Of a stretch of 64,000 nt of DNA, positions 1 to 11,058 are shown piece by piece. Within the stretch, counting starts at the first letter, position 1; the number at the start of each line of letters is the position of its first letter. Location of the stretch: NCBI RefSeq assembly GCF_963678635.1, contig NC_087065.1, positions 56,818,754 to 56,882,753 of the forward strand. Reading direction: 5' to 3'. The notes under the pieces were generated by a model. It saw nothing but the letters and a program-made list of their open reading frames with translations, made no database searches and was not told the origin of the DNA. The stretch is from Symsagittifera roscoffensis (lineage: Eukaryota; Xenacoelomorpha; Acoela; Convolutidae). A program made the position numbers and the translations under genes.

Positions 1-184
1 AGCCGCTGTCGCTGTCACCGTGATGCACTCTTCCATCTCCTTGACACATCGGGCACACGTACCTCCCCCGGCCATCACAATTACTGCAGCGTTTCTTTTC
101 TCGGTATGTTTCCAATTCTTTCGCACCCTTCCAATAATCACATTCTGGGCGTATATCGTAGTCCCAAAGACCTTGTCTGAAAAG
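1..184 (-). CDS. SSUH2-like gene, internal exon with Cys-rich CxxCxGxG region (runs off the left edge)
   Basis: Read on the minus strand this exon encodes a Trp-Asp stretch (WDYDIRP) followed by a DnaJ-type cysteine-rich motif, CSNCDGRGRYVCPMCQGDG. That order, PW/WD segment then repeated CxxCxGxG, is the layout of SSUH2 (ssu-2 homologue) proteins, whose biochemical role is not well settled. The acceptor is either TGCTAG before base 184 or TTCAG before base 176. The 184 start keeps frame with the phase-0 donor of the upstream exon at 962-1188, so it is preferred. The exon continues past base 1. The family call rests on both exons together. Confidence 0.7.
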
Positions 185-961
185 CTAGCACTTAAAATTT
201 GAACATTCACATAATATAATAATGTAATTCTTATATAATTTTTTCATAAAAGTTTACCGACTGCCATTACTGTTTTTTGATTTTCAAAGATCAGAAATCG
301 GAAAACAAAACTTTTGTTTTCTCTGCTTTTAATTTTTTTTATATTTGGTTACAAGCAGCAGAGAACTAAAGAAAATGTAGAATACAGCTGCCGCAGTTTT
401 TTTTCTCACAAACTTGAGTTATTTTGATACTTTTGCACCATTAACTATACCAGTTGCCAATCACCGATTTAAGCCTGACAACAGGATGAATTTATGCAAA
501 TTACAAACTGTTCAAATCAGAATTTGGTATCAAAGATACTAAACATATCGCTTACCAAGTGCTTTTAATGATGCTGTTTTCCAGTCAGTCATTTTTATAC
601 GGAAAAACCAAATGATTTTGAAAAAACTACTTTCAACGACAGCAAAATGTGTTTCTCTAGCTCAACTTTTACTGGCCACTTAAAGAAAACTAATTATTCA
701 GAGACATAATTATACACAAATAAAAAATAGATAATCTTTTGCAAAAATTGCTCGGAAAAAGTTATGTCTTTTCAAAAAAAAGCACGGAAAAATTTTTACG
801 AATTTCAAAAACTTCTGCCTTTTACTCGTTGAGGCCAAAAAAGTTTTAAATTGCAATTATTTTCCTCTCAGCCATTGAACTTAACGGACAATATTTCCAC
901 ATTAGGAATGTTTTTGCGCAAGTAATTTAAGTTTTTTAATGATAAAATTGAAGCCCATTAC
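185..961 (-). other. Intron of the SSUH2-like gene; no other feature seen
   Basis: AT-rich sequence with many A and T runs and no reading frame that looks coding. It separates the two exons that match successive parts of SSUH2. A small exon could be hidden here, because the family usually has a short segment between the two matched blocks. Confidence 0.5.
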
Positions 962-1188
962 GCGCCTTCCAATCCAGTTGCCGGAAGTTGTTGCGTCACC
1001 AGAGGTTCTCCTTGTCTTTTCTCTGCGACTCTCAATATAGCTACGGAGTGTGTAGCGATTCTTGTAGGAGACAGGATATATTTCTCCCACTTTTATAAGT
1101 TGTTGTGGATCTTTTGGTTTGCAGCAACATGCTTCAGAGATGCGATAATTCACCAGCAAATCAAAGACTTCATCTTTCTGAAGTGGAT
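962..1188 (-). CDS. SSUH2-like gene, upstream exon (N-terminal conserved block)
   Basis: The minus-strand translation contains a CCC-x-K block and the segment NRYTLRSYIESRREK, which matches the conserved N-terminal part of SSUH2 proteins (a 'CCYGK...YRYxLETFTESR'-like block). The acceptor is GTAG before base 1188 after a T-rich tract, and the donor is GTAATG starting at 961, leaving phase 0. The next exon downstream is 1-184. Upstream exons should lie to the right of this one but I did not recognise any between 1189 and 8869. Confidence 0.7.
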
Positions 1189-1702
1189 CTACGACATCAA
1201 AACAGCAAGAAAAATAATAAACAGTTTAGATACAAAGAATTTATTGTTGAATGTAGTACCTGCAATTGAGAAAAGTGGAAACAAATCGATTATAATGGAT
1301 TTTTGTGGTCTATAATGTTGGAAATATAATCAATTCCCATGTTACATTCAGACAACAAAATTGGACTAAAAATAGGATTTAAGTCCACGTTTTTTTCGCC
1401 AAAACAAAATGCATTATAATTCCTTTTGAATCCATTATAATGGATTTTATAATAAGTAGGAAATCACATTAAAATGGATTTTTTTCCACTTCATTTTTGT
1501 TTCGCGAGTCGTGCAAAATTTTGCAAGAATTTCAGGATTTATCAAGTGAGTGATGCGGAAACTTTGCAAACCCTAGCCTAATCCATTTCAAAACCTAAAC
1601 TCAAATTGCAAAAAAAAATCCGTTGAGCTCGTATGTTGAGCCCGAATGGAAAAATCCGTTGAGCCCGAATGGAAAAATCCGTTGAGCCCGAATGGAAAAA
1701 AA
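1189..1702. repeat. AT-rich stretch with a 23-bp tandem repeat at 1618-1700
   Basis: About three copies of a 23-bp unit built on GTTGAGCCCGAATGG lie at 1618-1700. The remainder holds several short 'ATTATAATGGATT' motifs and no coding signal. Confidence 0.6.
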
Positions 1703-1883
1703 ACGATTATAATTCAGTTTCATTGTCAGTGTCCACAAAAGTGAAAAAAAAACTCGTTTATTATGGACGAAAAAAGGATTTTGTTGCCTCGAAAAAATTG
1801 TAATATCATAATCCCTTTTTAATTGATTATAAACGATTTGTTTTCACTTTCGTGGACACTGAAAAGGAAACTCAATTATAATC
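1703..1883. repeat. Foldback (inverted repeat) element
   Basis: The left arm at 1704-1750 (containing GTGTCCACAAAAGTG) is the inverted complement of the right arm at 1838-1883 (containing CACTTTCGTGGACAC), with a few mismatches and a loop of about 90 bp. This is the shape of a MITE-like foldback. No transposase is present. Confidence 0.65.
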
Positions 1884-2261
1884 TATTTTATTCATGGAAC
1901 TCCAATGCGGGTAGTTTTTGCATGCCAAATCCTAAATTGATTTCTATAACGCTCTTAATCTGGCTTTCGGCTTCATAATTAGGCAAAATTTAATTTCAAC
2001 TCACAAATTAAAATGCATAGGCGGATCTAGATGTTTTGTTTCATGAGGGAGAGAGGCGGGGAAAATTTTGACTTCTTTCATTTTGAAGCCAATTTGAAAA
2101 CTTTCCGAGCACTCCGTAAACACCCACCGTTTCTCACTACAAACAATTTTTGAAAAAAAGCTTGAAGCTCCGTAATACAGCCTGTCTTGGAAAAGTTTGA
2201 CCAAAAAAGGTTTTCTGAAAAACCAGTACTGGTCCTGAAAAACCAATCTGGAAAAACCAAG

Positions 2262-2466
2262 ATCTTTTATGAACAAGATTTTTGGCAATTTATGGAAAGT
2301 TTGGACAGAAAAATCGCGTTCTTATGAATATTAGCCCGCTGAAACTGATTATCTTAAAATTGCCCTCTGCACAAATTTGAGATAATCAGTTTCAGCGGGC
2401 TAATATTCTTAAAAACGCGAGTTTTCTGACAAAACTTTCTATAAATTGCTCAAAATCTTGGTCAAA
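2262..2466. repeat. Foldback element with near-perfect 30-bp core arms
   Basis: The core arms around 2325-2352 and 2381-2409 (TTAGCCCGCTGAAACTGATT and its complement) are almost perfect. Imperfect pairing extends outwards to about 2275 and 2460. The unpaired loop is roughly 25 bp. Confidence 0.75.
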
Positions 2467-2484
2467 AAAAGTTCTTTAAAACCT

Positions 2485-2936
2485 GAAAAGGTTCAAAATG
2501 AATACTGATATTTTCTTCACTTTAGATAAGTGATATTTGGGAGAGCTCAAAAAATCATTTTGTCTATCTACAAACAAAAGGGCAACAAAGTTTTCAAAGT
2601 TTTTTTTTGAAAACCCGCCCCCCGAGATTAGAGAAAAAGAGAAAAAGAGTGCCAAAAGCTCTAATCTTCGAGAAGGGGGCAAATTAATTCAACTCAAGCG
2701 GTTTTGAAGAAAAATTGTTATTAATTAATCCTAAAGTAATGGCGGAATATCTAATATTTTCTTTTCTCCAGTGTCGGGGGGTGGGGGCGGATTTAAAAAA
2801 AACTAAAAGTTTTAACGACTTTTTGTTTGTAGATCAACCAAATTGATTATTTGAGCTCTCCTAAATATCATTAACCTTTTTGAAGTTGATTCTAAAGTGA
2901 AGTAAATAACAGTATACATTTTTGAAACTTTAGCAG
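2485..2936. repeat. Third foldback element, ~150-bp arms
   Basis: Sequence at 2485-2640 (containing GGGAGAGCTCAAAAAATCA and CTACAAACAAAAGG) reappears inverted and diverged at 2772-2936. Inner ends are GC-rich (CCCGCCCCCCGAG / GGGGGTGGGGGCGG). No coding potential. Confidence 0.65.
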
Positions 2937-3262
2937 GCACTTAGCATAGTGGCAAGGCATTCACTTTGATATCATCAGTTCGTGTAATCGATCCCCTGAC
3001 ATGGCAATGATAGTGTGTGAGGACGAGTTTTCACTTGACAACTAGCTTCAGGGCTACCACAGTTTGAGCAATTACGGCTGCAATAGTGATACCACATGAA
3101 AGTTCTAGACGCAAAAAAAACGGCCTAGAGTGCAAGAAAAAGAGCTTGGCTCAACAAAATAGCTCAGTCTGGAGTGTGGGGAAATAAGACAAACGGACTA
3201 TGCTGAGACAGGCTGAATGGCCTCTCATTGATCATCTGCGAATCGCAGAAAACACAATTGTT
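2935..3262 (+). mobile_element. Possible tRNA-derived SINE
   Basis: The left end reads like a degenerate tRNA: an A-box-like TTAGCATAGTGGC and, about 35 bp on, a B-box-like GTTCGTGTAATCGATCCCC. It continues into an unrelated body with short A-runs and ends near an AT-rich tail at about 3262. The B box contains extra bases, so RNA polymerase III activity is doubtful. Confidence 0.45.
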
Positions 3263-3362
3263 AGTATATTATAATTATTAATTAAGGAAAGAGATCTTGG
3301 AATCAATTTAATCTTCCTATAAAATTTTGAGAAGTCTTATAAAATCCGCCCAAAATTTTACC

Positions 3363-3721
3363 CAGTAGCGGAATCAGAAAGGGGCGGGAGGTTGCTTTTT
3401 GTACCAATTTGAGATCTCCAACTTTGGTTGACCGACCCTACAATTTGTCTAAAGGCGCCTTCGGTGCCAATATTTACTTATTTCGAGGGTAAAATGCGCG
3501 CCAAAAAAACGCGGCTCTCCGAAAAGTGCTTAAAACAGCTTTTTTGACCCGTTTGATAAAATTTTGACTCTGACACAGAATATTTGGCCAAAACAGGGTC
3601 TTTGTAGTGCTTGGGGAGACCTCGGAAAATCAACTTTAAAAATGTCGACAAAATGTTTGAAATTGTTTTGAAATTCCACCCTAGTCTCCCCCCGAGAGAA
3701 AATTTTAAATCCGCCCTTGCC
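3363..3721 (+). mobile_element. Family A repeat, copy 1
   Basis: Shares with the copies at 29658, 34454, 35434, 59360 and 63496 the ordered landmarks GGCGCCTTCGGTGCCAA, a GCGCGCC plus CGCG block, 'TTTTTTGACC', a 'GTCTTTxTAGTGCT' block and the end AAATCCGCCC. The ends are short inverted repeats, so this is probably a non-autonomous DNA element. Confidence 0.65.
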
Positions 3722-4787
3722 CTACCCTATTGTTAGAAAAATCTTATTACTGCTGGATAACTGTATTTCACAATTTTCAAAAAAAAAATTCTGTTACAGT
3801 TCATCATAAAAAGATATTGTAAAAAGGTATACATTTTTTCATCAAAATTAACCTGCCATTTTATTGATGAGTGAATGCTACAGGCCAAAAAAAAAGAAAC
3901 CAACTCAAATAAACTGTGTTTCGATCAAATGCAGTTTTAAGTCAGTAGTCAGTTCTTAAAAAGTTATTTAGTTTAACATGGCTCGAACAAAAAAATCAAA
4001 AATTGATGATATGTGTTTAAAGTCGAATTAACTAGTTATAAACAGCAGAAATGACCAAAAGTTCAGCTCAGTAGTAGTGAGAAACACGCGATTCGATCAT
4101 CTTTTGATAAGCGTGTCGATTTAAAAGTCAAACAAATAACGAGCCTTCAGTACAACAAAATGTTTTTTAAACGAGTGACTCATGAATATCATTCTACATT
4201 TATTTAATTTGGCTGGCTTAAAAAAATCTTGCATTCACGAGCTTGTCCTAATTATTTTTAATATTTAATGACTGAGGCGCCTCATTTGGCGTTGGAACTC
4301 AATATAGAGGGATTATGGCTTATTCCTTCTTTCTACGAATTCCATAACTGAACAACCGTGAGCTCAAATATCTGTAAATAAAGTCATCGGATGCAAATTC
4401 GTTGGATACAGTTCTTTATTAATTTTACGAGTGTCCACATGTTGCTATAATTTTGGGGTTACAATAGGAAAAATTTGTTAGTCATAACAATTTCATGTTA
4501 ACTTTATAATCTTTTTCGCTGCCAAAAATTGAGCACAAAAATGTACTCAAGAAAAATATGCACTCAAGAATAACAGCAACGTTCTGTATATTGAGAAGAG
4601 TTGCTTACCACAATCCATTAGTTTTATGGGGATTTTTTAATATAATTTTGCGATCTAAAGACTCCCGAAAAATAAAAGTAAATCAGTCGTCAAAATCAGT
4701 ATTTATTAGCGTAAATTCTGCAGGCAAATCAGCGAAAAAATTGTAGAACTCAATGAGATCAAATTTTTTGAAATGCTCTGTAATTAT
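3722..4787. other. Non-coding, AT-rich; nothing recognised
   Basis: No reading frame with coding character, no RNA gene and no repeat shared with the rest of the window was seen. Confidence 0.5.
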
Positions 4788-5273
4788 TGTTCCGACTTTC
4801 GATACGAAAGTAATGGAATATTTGTGCTCGAGGTGGGTTTTTTTTTTCTTCAGACAAATTTCGACTTTTTAACTAGCCATTTTTGATGGAATTTTTAAAT
4901 ATCATTCAAAAGGTATTGTTGTCTTGAGCTTAAAATTGAAAAGATATTTCACCTGTGATCATTTTTTGTAAAGTTATGGGGGTTTAAAAATTGCCATTTT
5001 GGCCAATTTGGGACAATTAACGTGCGATATATTTCGCGCTATTAACGCGTAAGCGGAGATTTAATCCGTCTTGGAAATCGTTCCAAATTGTTTGAAGGAG
5101 CTTGTTTGCCATAATTGATTTGTTACAAAGAGCAAAATCTATTCTTTTGTACTTAATGTGAGTGTGGGGGGATGATTTCATTTAAAAAAAAATTTTGAAA
5201 ATTTTTTTCTTTCAATTCTTTTATGTTGTTTATGTTATAACTGCTCCATAAACCTTAAAATGCAGTCGGAACA
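4788..5273. mobile_element. Short inverted-terminal element, copy 1 of 2
   Basis: Starts TGTTCCGACT and ends AGTCGGAACA, perfect 10-bp inverted termini. It is about 80-90% similar to the copy at 5321-5789. No transposase ORF, so MITE-like. Each copy is followed by a GC hairpin (CAGGGC-TTC/TCC-GCCCTG) and 'ATACGAGCAGTCTTG'. Confidence 0.7.
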
Positions 5274-5320
5274 GTCAGGGCTTCGCCCTGATACGAGCAG
5301 TCTTGTTATAGTTCGTTTAT

Positions 5321-5789
5321 TGTTCCGACTTTCGATACGAAAGTAACAGAATATTTTTGCTCGGGGTGGGTTTTTTTTCTTCAGACAAATTTCGACTTTT
5401 TAACTGGCCATTTTTGACGGAACTTTTTTTATATCATTCGAAAGGTATTGTTCTCTTGAGCTTAAATTTGAAAATTTATTTCAGCTGTGATCATTTTTCA
5501 TAAAGTTAAAGGGGTTAAAGATTGCCATTTTGGCCAATTTGGGACAATTAACGCGCGATGTTTTTCGCGCTATTATTAACGCGTAAGCGAGATTTAATCC
5601 GTCTTAGAAATCGTTCCAAATTGGTTCAAGGAAGCTTATATGTCATAATTGATATGTTAATAGGAGCAAAATCTATCACTTAGTACTTTTAAAAAAATCA
5701 AATTTTAGAAAAAAAACATTCATTTTTTTTATTATATTTAATTTTTTTATGTTATTACTGCTCCATAAAACTTAAAAGCAGTCGGAACA
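5321..5789. mobile_element. Short inverted-terminal element, copy 2 of 2
   Basis: Same TGTTCCGACT / AGTCGGAACA termini and body as the copy at 4788, in the same orientation and only about 50 bp away. A third, degraded start appears at 6107 and a degraded end near 8228-8275. Confidence 0.7.
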
Positions 5790-8700
5790 TTCAGGGCTCC
5801 GCCCTGATACGAGCAGTCTTGTCTCAGTTTGAACACCATCACAAAAAAAATCATCTGGAAAGCTTGTTTCTTGATTTTATTTCGGATTTATTTTTTCTAT
5901 TTGAGAGTCAAACGATTTTAAAAAATCTTTATATAATAATAAATACAATGTGATTAGTACGAATATGAGACAAAAATTTAATTTAAAAGAAATTAAATCA
6001 TTTGAAATTTGAATTATATCGTTTAAAAATGTCTTAAAACAAAGGTTTAAAAAGAAGAATATGTATTTAAACCGATTCAGAAAATATATAAATTGATCGA
6101 TCTTATTGTTCCGATTTTCAAAGAAAAAGAGGAATATTTACGCCAGGGGGGTTTTAAATTCAGACCAATTTTAGTTGACTGCCTATGGGCATCGATGCTA
6201 TGGTAACTTACTGAAGTTCAACCAAAACGTAACTTACTGAGTTCAACCACTGACCTCCTGAGTGGACCAAAATTGGTAGCCATACAATCTACTTTTACAG
6301 AAAAGAACTACTCTTTATACACAGTATAATATTCTCTGAATTTTGCTTAATCTATTTGCTCTTTTATCTAGATGACCTGCACTTACCTGATCCAGGCATC
6401 AACACGTGTGCACCAGGGCTTAGCATGTCTAATTTTTTTCTACTGCCAGTTTAAAAACTACACAGAACTGCCCATATCTATATCATCCATGCTCATGTTT
6501 GGTTAGTCCATAAATTATAGATTTTAGATGATCTGTGTATAAAAATTATTTCGGTGCAAATTGCTTCTAACTGCTTTACCCTACTTTGTGAATTTTGTTT
6601 GCATCACATATTTAAAATTTGTTTAATGTACTAATTTATCGAAAATCACATGCGTTCTTTTCTTGCTTCCATAAAAACAGCAGATTACAAAGAACTTTCA
6701 TATTTGTGTTAATTTTAAACTATTTAAAAACTCTTCTGTTTGTTCCTCATTCTTTTTTGCACTACAGTGAAAATAATTGCAGCTGAGGATTAAATTCAAG
6801 CAAGTCGATTGGTTCAAATCAATATCTGGAGGAAAAAATAATGACTGTGTAATTGACATTTAAAAAATTAATCACAAAAGAAGTTTCATAATAAAACAAA
6901 AAAAGGAAACCAGTTTATTGAGGTTTGAGTCATAATTTGACTTTTTTGAAAAAAAAATTAAGTTTTTCGATTTGTTTTGATTTTTCTATTCCTAGGAATG
7001 CAGAAAAAATCTTACATTTACTTGTTTCACTTCACTGCTAGAAAAAAAAATGTGTTTAGAAAATTAATAACTTTGATTAACCCGTACCGAGAAAATTCTT
7101 TATTTCTGACCTGAAATACTTTGTTTCTAATCTAAATTCTGATCAGAAATTCTATCTGAAATGTTTAAATAAAGCATGGATATTCTTTAAGTTCTTTATT
7201 TCTCGTATTAATTCTGATCAGAAATAAGCTAAATATAGGCTATTTCGAGCTAGAAAAAGAAACCTTCTGGTGGGGCTCGAAACCCTTCTGATTTCTAGAC
7301 ATTTGCTGTATCCACCATACTACAGGCCTTAATGCATATTACTACATTTATCAGTATAAAATTTGTTATGACATGTGTAAGTTTGCATTGTATTGCTACT
7401 GTTATTTTGTATACTCGAAGCATGTTTATCTCGTTGCGGCTGAGCAGTGAATTGATTTCTGGTTATTCCAGAAACTGTTTATTTCTAAACTAGAAAAGAA
7501 ATATATCACTTCTGCACGGAAAATACGAAAAACTAGGCTAGATAATCTACATAAAATTTCTATCTAGAAACACAGCGTCCGTTGGGTATGGGAATAGATT
7601 GATAAAATAGCATTCAATTTTCTGGTTGCTGGCTCCAAAAAAATTTATCTTCGAAAAGGCGAAGGTCTTTTTGCCTTGAGTAACAGCAAAGTAATACATC
7701 ACCAGATTACCTCGGCTTTTTTTTCAGGAGAACAACTTAGTTTCATAAAAACACACGTTCAGAAAAAACCTTTAAACCAACTTTTCGAAATGCGATTGTC
7801 ATGTATCAAATGTTTTAATCTTTTACTCAAAAACTATTGAAAATTATTTACAAAAAGAAATAGAAAACAAAATTTTAATATTATATACTATTATATGGAG
7901 CTGCTTGCAGAATTGAACTAGTTAATTTTGTAAAACAACAAAAACTTTTGACACTTTCTGACAAGAAATATTTGATTCAAATTTTCCGTAGCAGGGAAAC
8001 AAATTGTTGTGTAAATTGTTTGCTCATGAAGTCACTAGCATCTAAGTTATATTTTTGGTGTTCTTCCATATTGATTTTGTTTTGTGGATAAATTTTGTTC
8101 CAACGTGATTATTTGTTCTCATCTTGAAAACAAACTTATTCAGATCTTCATTATTTGACATTGCGGGCTGGAAAATTCTCAAGACAAAAATTGAAGAAAA
8201 ATTAGTTTCTAAAAACAAACATAATTTTTTGAGCGGTAATCGGAACATTCATTCACCTAAATATGAGCAGTCTTGAAGCATTTTGAGTTTCGCAAAACGT
8301 GGTCACGAGCTTCTAGTTTAAAGTCTAATTATCCTTTTTTTTAGTAATTGTCGTGTTACCCCTTGGAATATGATTGCAATTATACAAGATGCAGCATTTA
8401 ATGATGTGAGACTTCTCCCTGTATCCGCTTTGGGTCTCAGATTTTTATGGAAACCATTAAATCGTTTTAACACAGCACAACATTGATCTTGGTCTGGACA
8501 AATAAAGGCCTTGCCTTCATCCTTGTTCAGTTTATTGAAAAGTAAAAGTTGGTTAATTCGAATGAAAAGAAAATAAAAAATACAACACGGTCATTGTAGT
8601 TTTCACTTTTTGTGTACATAAAAGCTGCAAAAAACATTCTGAAAAATTTTAAACCAGATTCGTTAGAGATAAAAAATTATAACTTCGAATCGAAAAACAT

Positions 8701-8869
8701 CTTTACAAGGCCCGTTTACAGGTTCAACTTCATTATTTTAAATAGTTCTCTATAAATTCAGTTGTTTTTGATTAAGCTTGATAGTCTGAACTATCGTAGT
8801 TTTTTTAGATCGCTCCCTTTTTGCTGTTGGTTCAATTGATCCCTAGTAGATTGACAATAAATCTATTTC
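5790..8869. other. Non-coding; only degraded repeat fragments seen
   Basis: AT-rich. It holds a fragment of the TGTTCCGACT element near 6107, a cluster of 'TTTCTGATCAGAAAT'-like palindromes at 7090-7250 and 7460-7510, and the tRNA-like piece at 7263. I see no exon here, although missing 5' exons of the SSUH2-like gene could lie in it. Confidence 0.45.
7263..7328 (-). repeat. tRNA-like fragment (SINE head or tRNA pseudogene)
   Basis: On the minus strand an A-box-like TAGTATGGTGGAT is followed at about tRNA spacing by GGGTTTCGAGCCCCACC, a B-box-like sequence. The acceptor and anticodon stems do not form well, so this is not called as a functional tRNA. Confidence 0.4.
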
Positions 8870-8950
8870 TCAAGCGTGGCTCATATTCTTTTCGGCCTTC
8901 TGCACAGTCTGAATCAGTCTTTTTTGTTCCTGGAGAGCTTCTTGGTTCAC
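8870..8950 (-). CDS. SLATT-like gene, terminal exon (coiled coil and stop)
   Basis: Acceptor TATAG before 8950. Encodes 26 residues of a charged amphipathic helix (VNQEALQEQKRLIQTVQ, then KAEKNMSHA) and a TGA at 8870-8872. It joins in phase 0 to a CAG|GTGCAG donor inside the exon at 9544-9667, extending the helix that follows 'IPDFIV'. Confidence 0.65.
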   Translation of the reverse strand: MNQEALQEQKRLIQTVQKAEKNMSHA

Positions 8951-9543
8951 CTATATTAAAAGAGAAGGATAATTTTAACTGTTTGCCTCGCCCAAGTTGA
9001 GAAAATCTTCAAAAGAGGCTCGCATAGTGGGTCCAAAAAACACAAGAAAGAATCAATTTCGCTGCAGTTAAGCTTGAAAAAAAATCAGGCCAAAACGAAG
9101 TTTAAGTGCACTTTTTGGTTTTTAAATTCGTATAAATTGTCGCCAAAAGCGCCTTTAAAATGGTTTAAGGGATGGTTGGCTACATGAGTGTGATTAAAAA
9201 GTACCAAAAGGGCTATACAAGTGGTGAGAAGGTTGGATGGTTCAGAAGTTGGCAAGCGCAGGATTTCTAGCTCTCCAAAACCCAGCAACGACCCCTTTCT
9301 TTCGAAAACTTTGGAAAAAGTACAGTTTTGAGCACTTTTTGAAAAACTACAACCAATAAATTGCATTAAAACTTGTATGAACATAGCTCATGCGCTTTAA
9401 GAACAATTTAGGGTGATCCAAAAAAATTAACAGACAGATGTAGGATTTTAGGACAAAATTAATCACAATAGGCAAAAAACAACCAGATTGCATGGCAAAA
9501 TTGATTAATTTTCGTTGAGAGTTCGATCAATTTCTAACTGCAC

Positions 9544-9667
9544 CTGTGCGACGATGAAATCTGGAATAGACGGCTCAGTGCCCAGCGTCTGGTCCTCAAT
9601 GTCGCGACACTTCCAGGCGAACTTGGCTGAGTTCTTTACTGGTAGACCTTGGTCTGCCAACATCAGC
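9544..9667 (-). CDS. SLATT-like gene, penultimate exon (end of second module)
   Basis: Acceptor TTTCAG before 9667. Encodes LADQGLPVKNSAKFAWKC and then 'PSIPDFIVAQ', matching the helical region and Pro-x-Ile-Pro motif that close a SLATT module. The phase (one base carried in) matches the exon ending at 29372. If the weak GTGCAG donor at 9543 is not used, the frame runs on 12 codons to TAA at 9505-9507, giving an alternative C-terminus. Confidence 0.7.
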
Positions 9668-9749
9668 CTGAAACAGTGCTTATTTTATAGGTATAGGCAA
9701 TGCTAATTTTATGGTGGTATGAAACAATGCTAAATAATAATAAGGATAG

Positions 9750-10372
9750 CCGGTTACTGTGCAAGTACAACAGAATGTTCAGACCATAGTCTTTAAAAAT
9801 CTAGGATATTATTTTTTCAAATTAGTGTAGCTTTTCTGCGTGGTGTGATAAAAGAATCTGACATCAAACTAATTTTTAGACATAATCGACAGTCATAGTA
9901 ATATAGGCAAACCGGACAACAGTTTTCGACGAAGCGTAACTAAAAAAAAACAAAAAAAATCGATTTTTTTTTTCATTTTTTTGCAGAAATTTTTGACTAG
10001 CCTTTTTGAATTTTTTATTACCAAAATGGCATGACAAATCTCCAAAAACTAAATTTACTCGAGTAAAATTAAAATTGAGCAAAATTAAGCTATTGTAAAC
10101 GACCTAAATTAAGCATAAATAAGCCTGTTCGCTGACTTTCGCCAATCGAAGCAAGAGGAAAAATCAAGAATTTTAAACAGGTTTTTTTTCGACTTGAAAA
10201 AAATTTTGGGATTTTTTTATGTGGTTTGAATCACGATTAAAAAGGCTTTAATATGATATCTGACTTAATCCAGTCCAATAATTATTTGTGATAGCGGATT
10301 TTGCGTGGAAAATAAAAAGAAAAAACTAAAACACACCCGAATATAAAATTCCTTCCCACTTTCAATGGTCGG
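9750..10372 (+). repeat. Family B repeat, copy 1
   Basis: Shares with 30838-31437, 31640-31864 and 62545-62935 the landmarks 'CTGTGCAAGTA...ACAGAATGTTC', 'TGTGATAAAAG.ATCTGAC', 'TTTACTCGAGTAAAA' and the end 'AAAACACACCCGAATA..AAATTCC'. No ORF. The type of element is unknown. Confidence 0.6.
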
Positions 10373-11058
10373 AACAATTAGGACAAAAAACTTGGTTCTT
10401 ATATTTGGTTTTCAGTTATTGATTTGGAGTGGGTGGTAATAAATAACAAGTGCCACCACCTCTCATATCAGAAACTAGAAGAGCGAATCCGAGCATAATC
10501 TAGTCCACACCCGTACTGAAATTTTTGTTGTGTTTCACGGCTGATCATCCATTTAGCAGGGGAGAGAATATTCTCAGGACTGTTCCCCCATTATGCAGGG
10601 CTGTTCACAAGTGAGCATGCGTATTTTTCTACAGACGTGGTCGTACCTGGATCTTACATGATCAGACCTGAGTGAAACATGTTCATGCCTGTCGCAGACA
10701 TGATAACGACTGACTGAAAACTTGACAAATTCATATTTTTTTATACATTACTTCGTATCTTGACTAATTGGTCTTTGTTGTTAAAAATTCACTTTATCAG
10801 ATTTTGTTTGAAATGAGCTTATCCAAATTTACCTCCTCGAGTCAAATATCTTCAAATGAAGAAAATTATGTCGCATCTACATTCCAAAAAGGAGGACGTC
10901 AGGTTAGTTTCAGGGGGTCAACGGGAGGGATAGTCAAAAAACTAAGAATCCCCAGTTTGAACTATAAAGCATTGAATTGAAGCAATTCGTCACAAAATTT
11001 TTTGGCCAATAATCCTTCAATTTTCGCGAACCAGTAGCCGCAATAATTGCGAACAAAT
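10373..11058. other. Non-coding flank left of retroelement 1
   Basis: Contains degraded 'ACATGATCAGACCTG'-type units at 10640-10710 that resemble the 42-bp minisatellite at 28807. No gene seen. It shows no similarity to 27124-27507, the sequence in the corresponding place at the 3' LTR. Confidence 0.5.
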
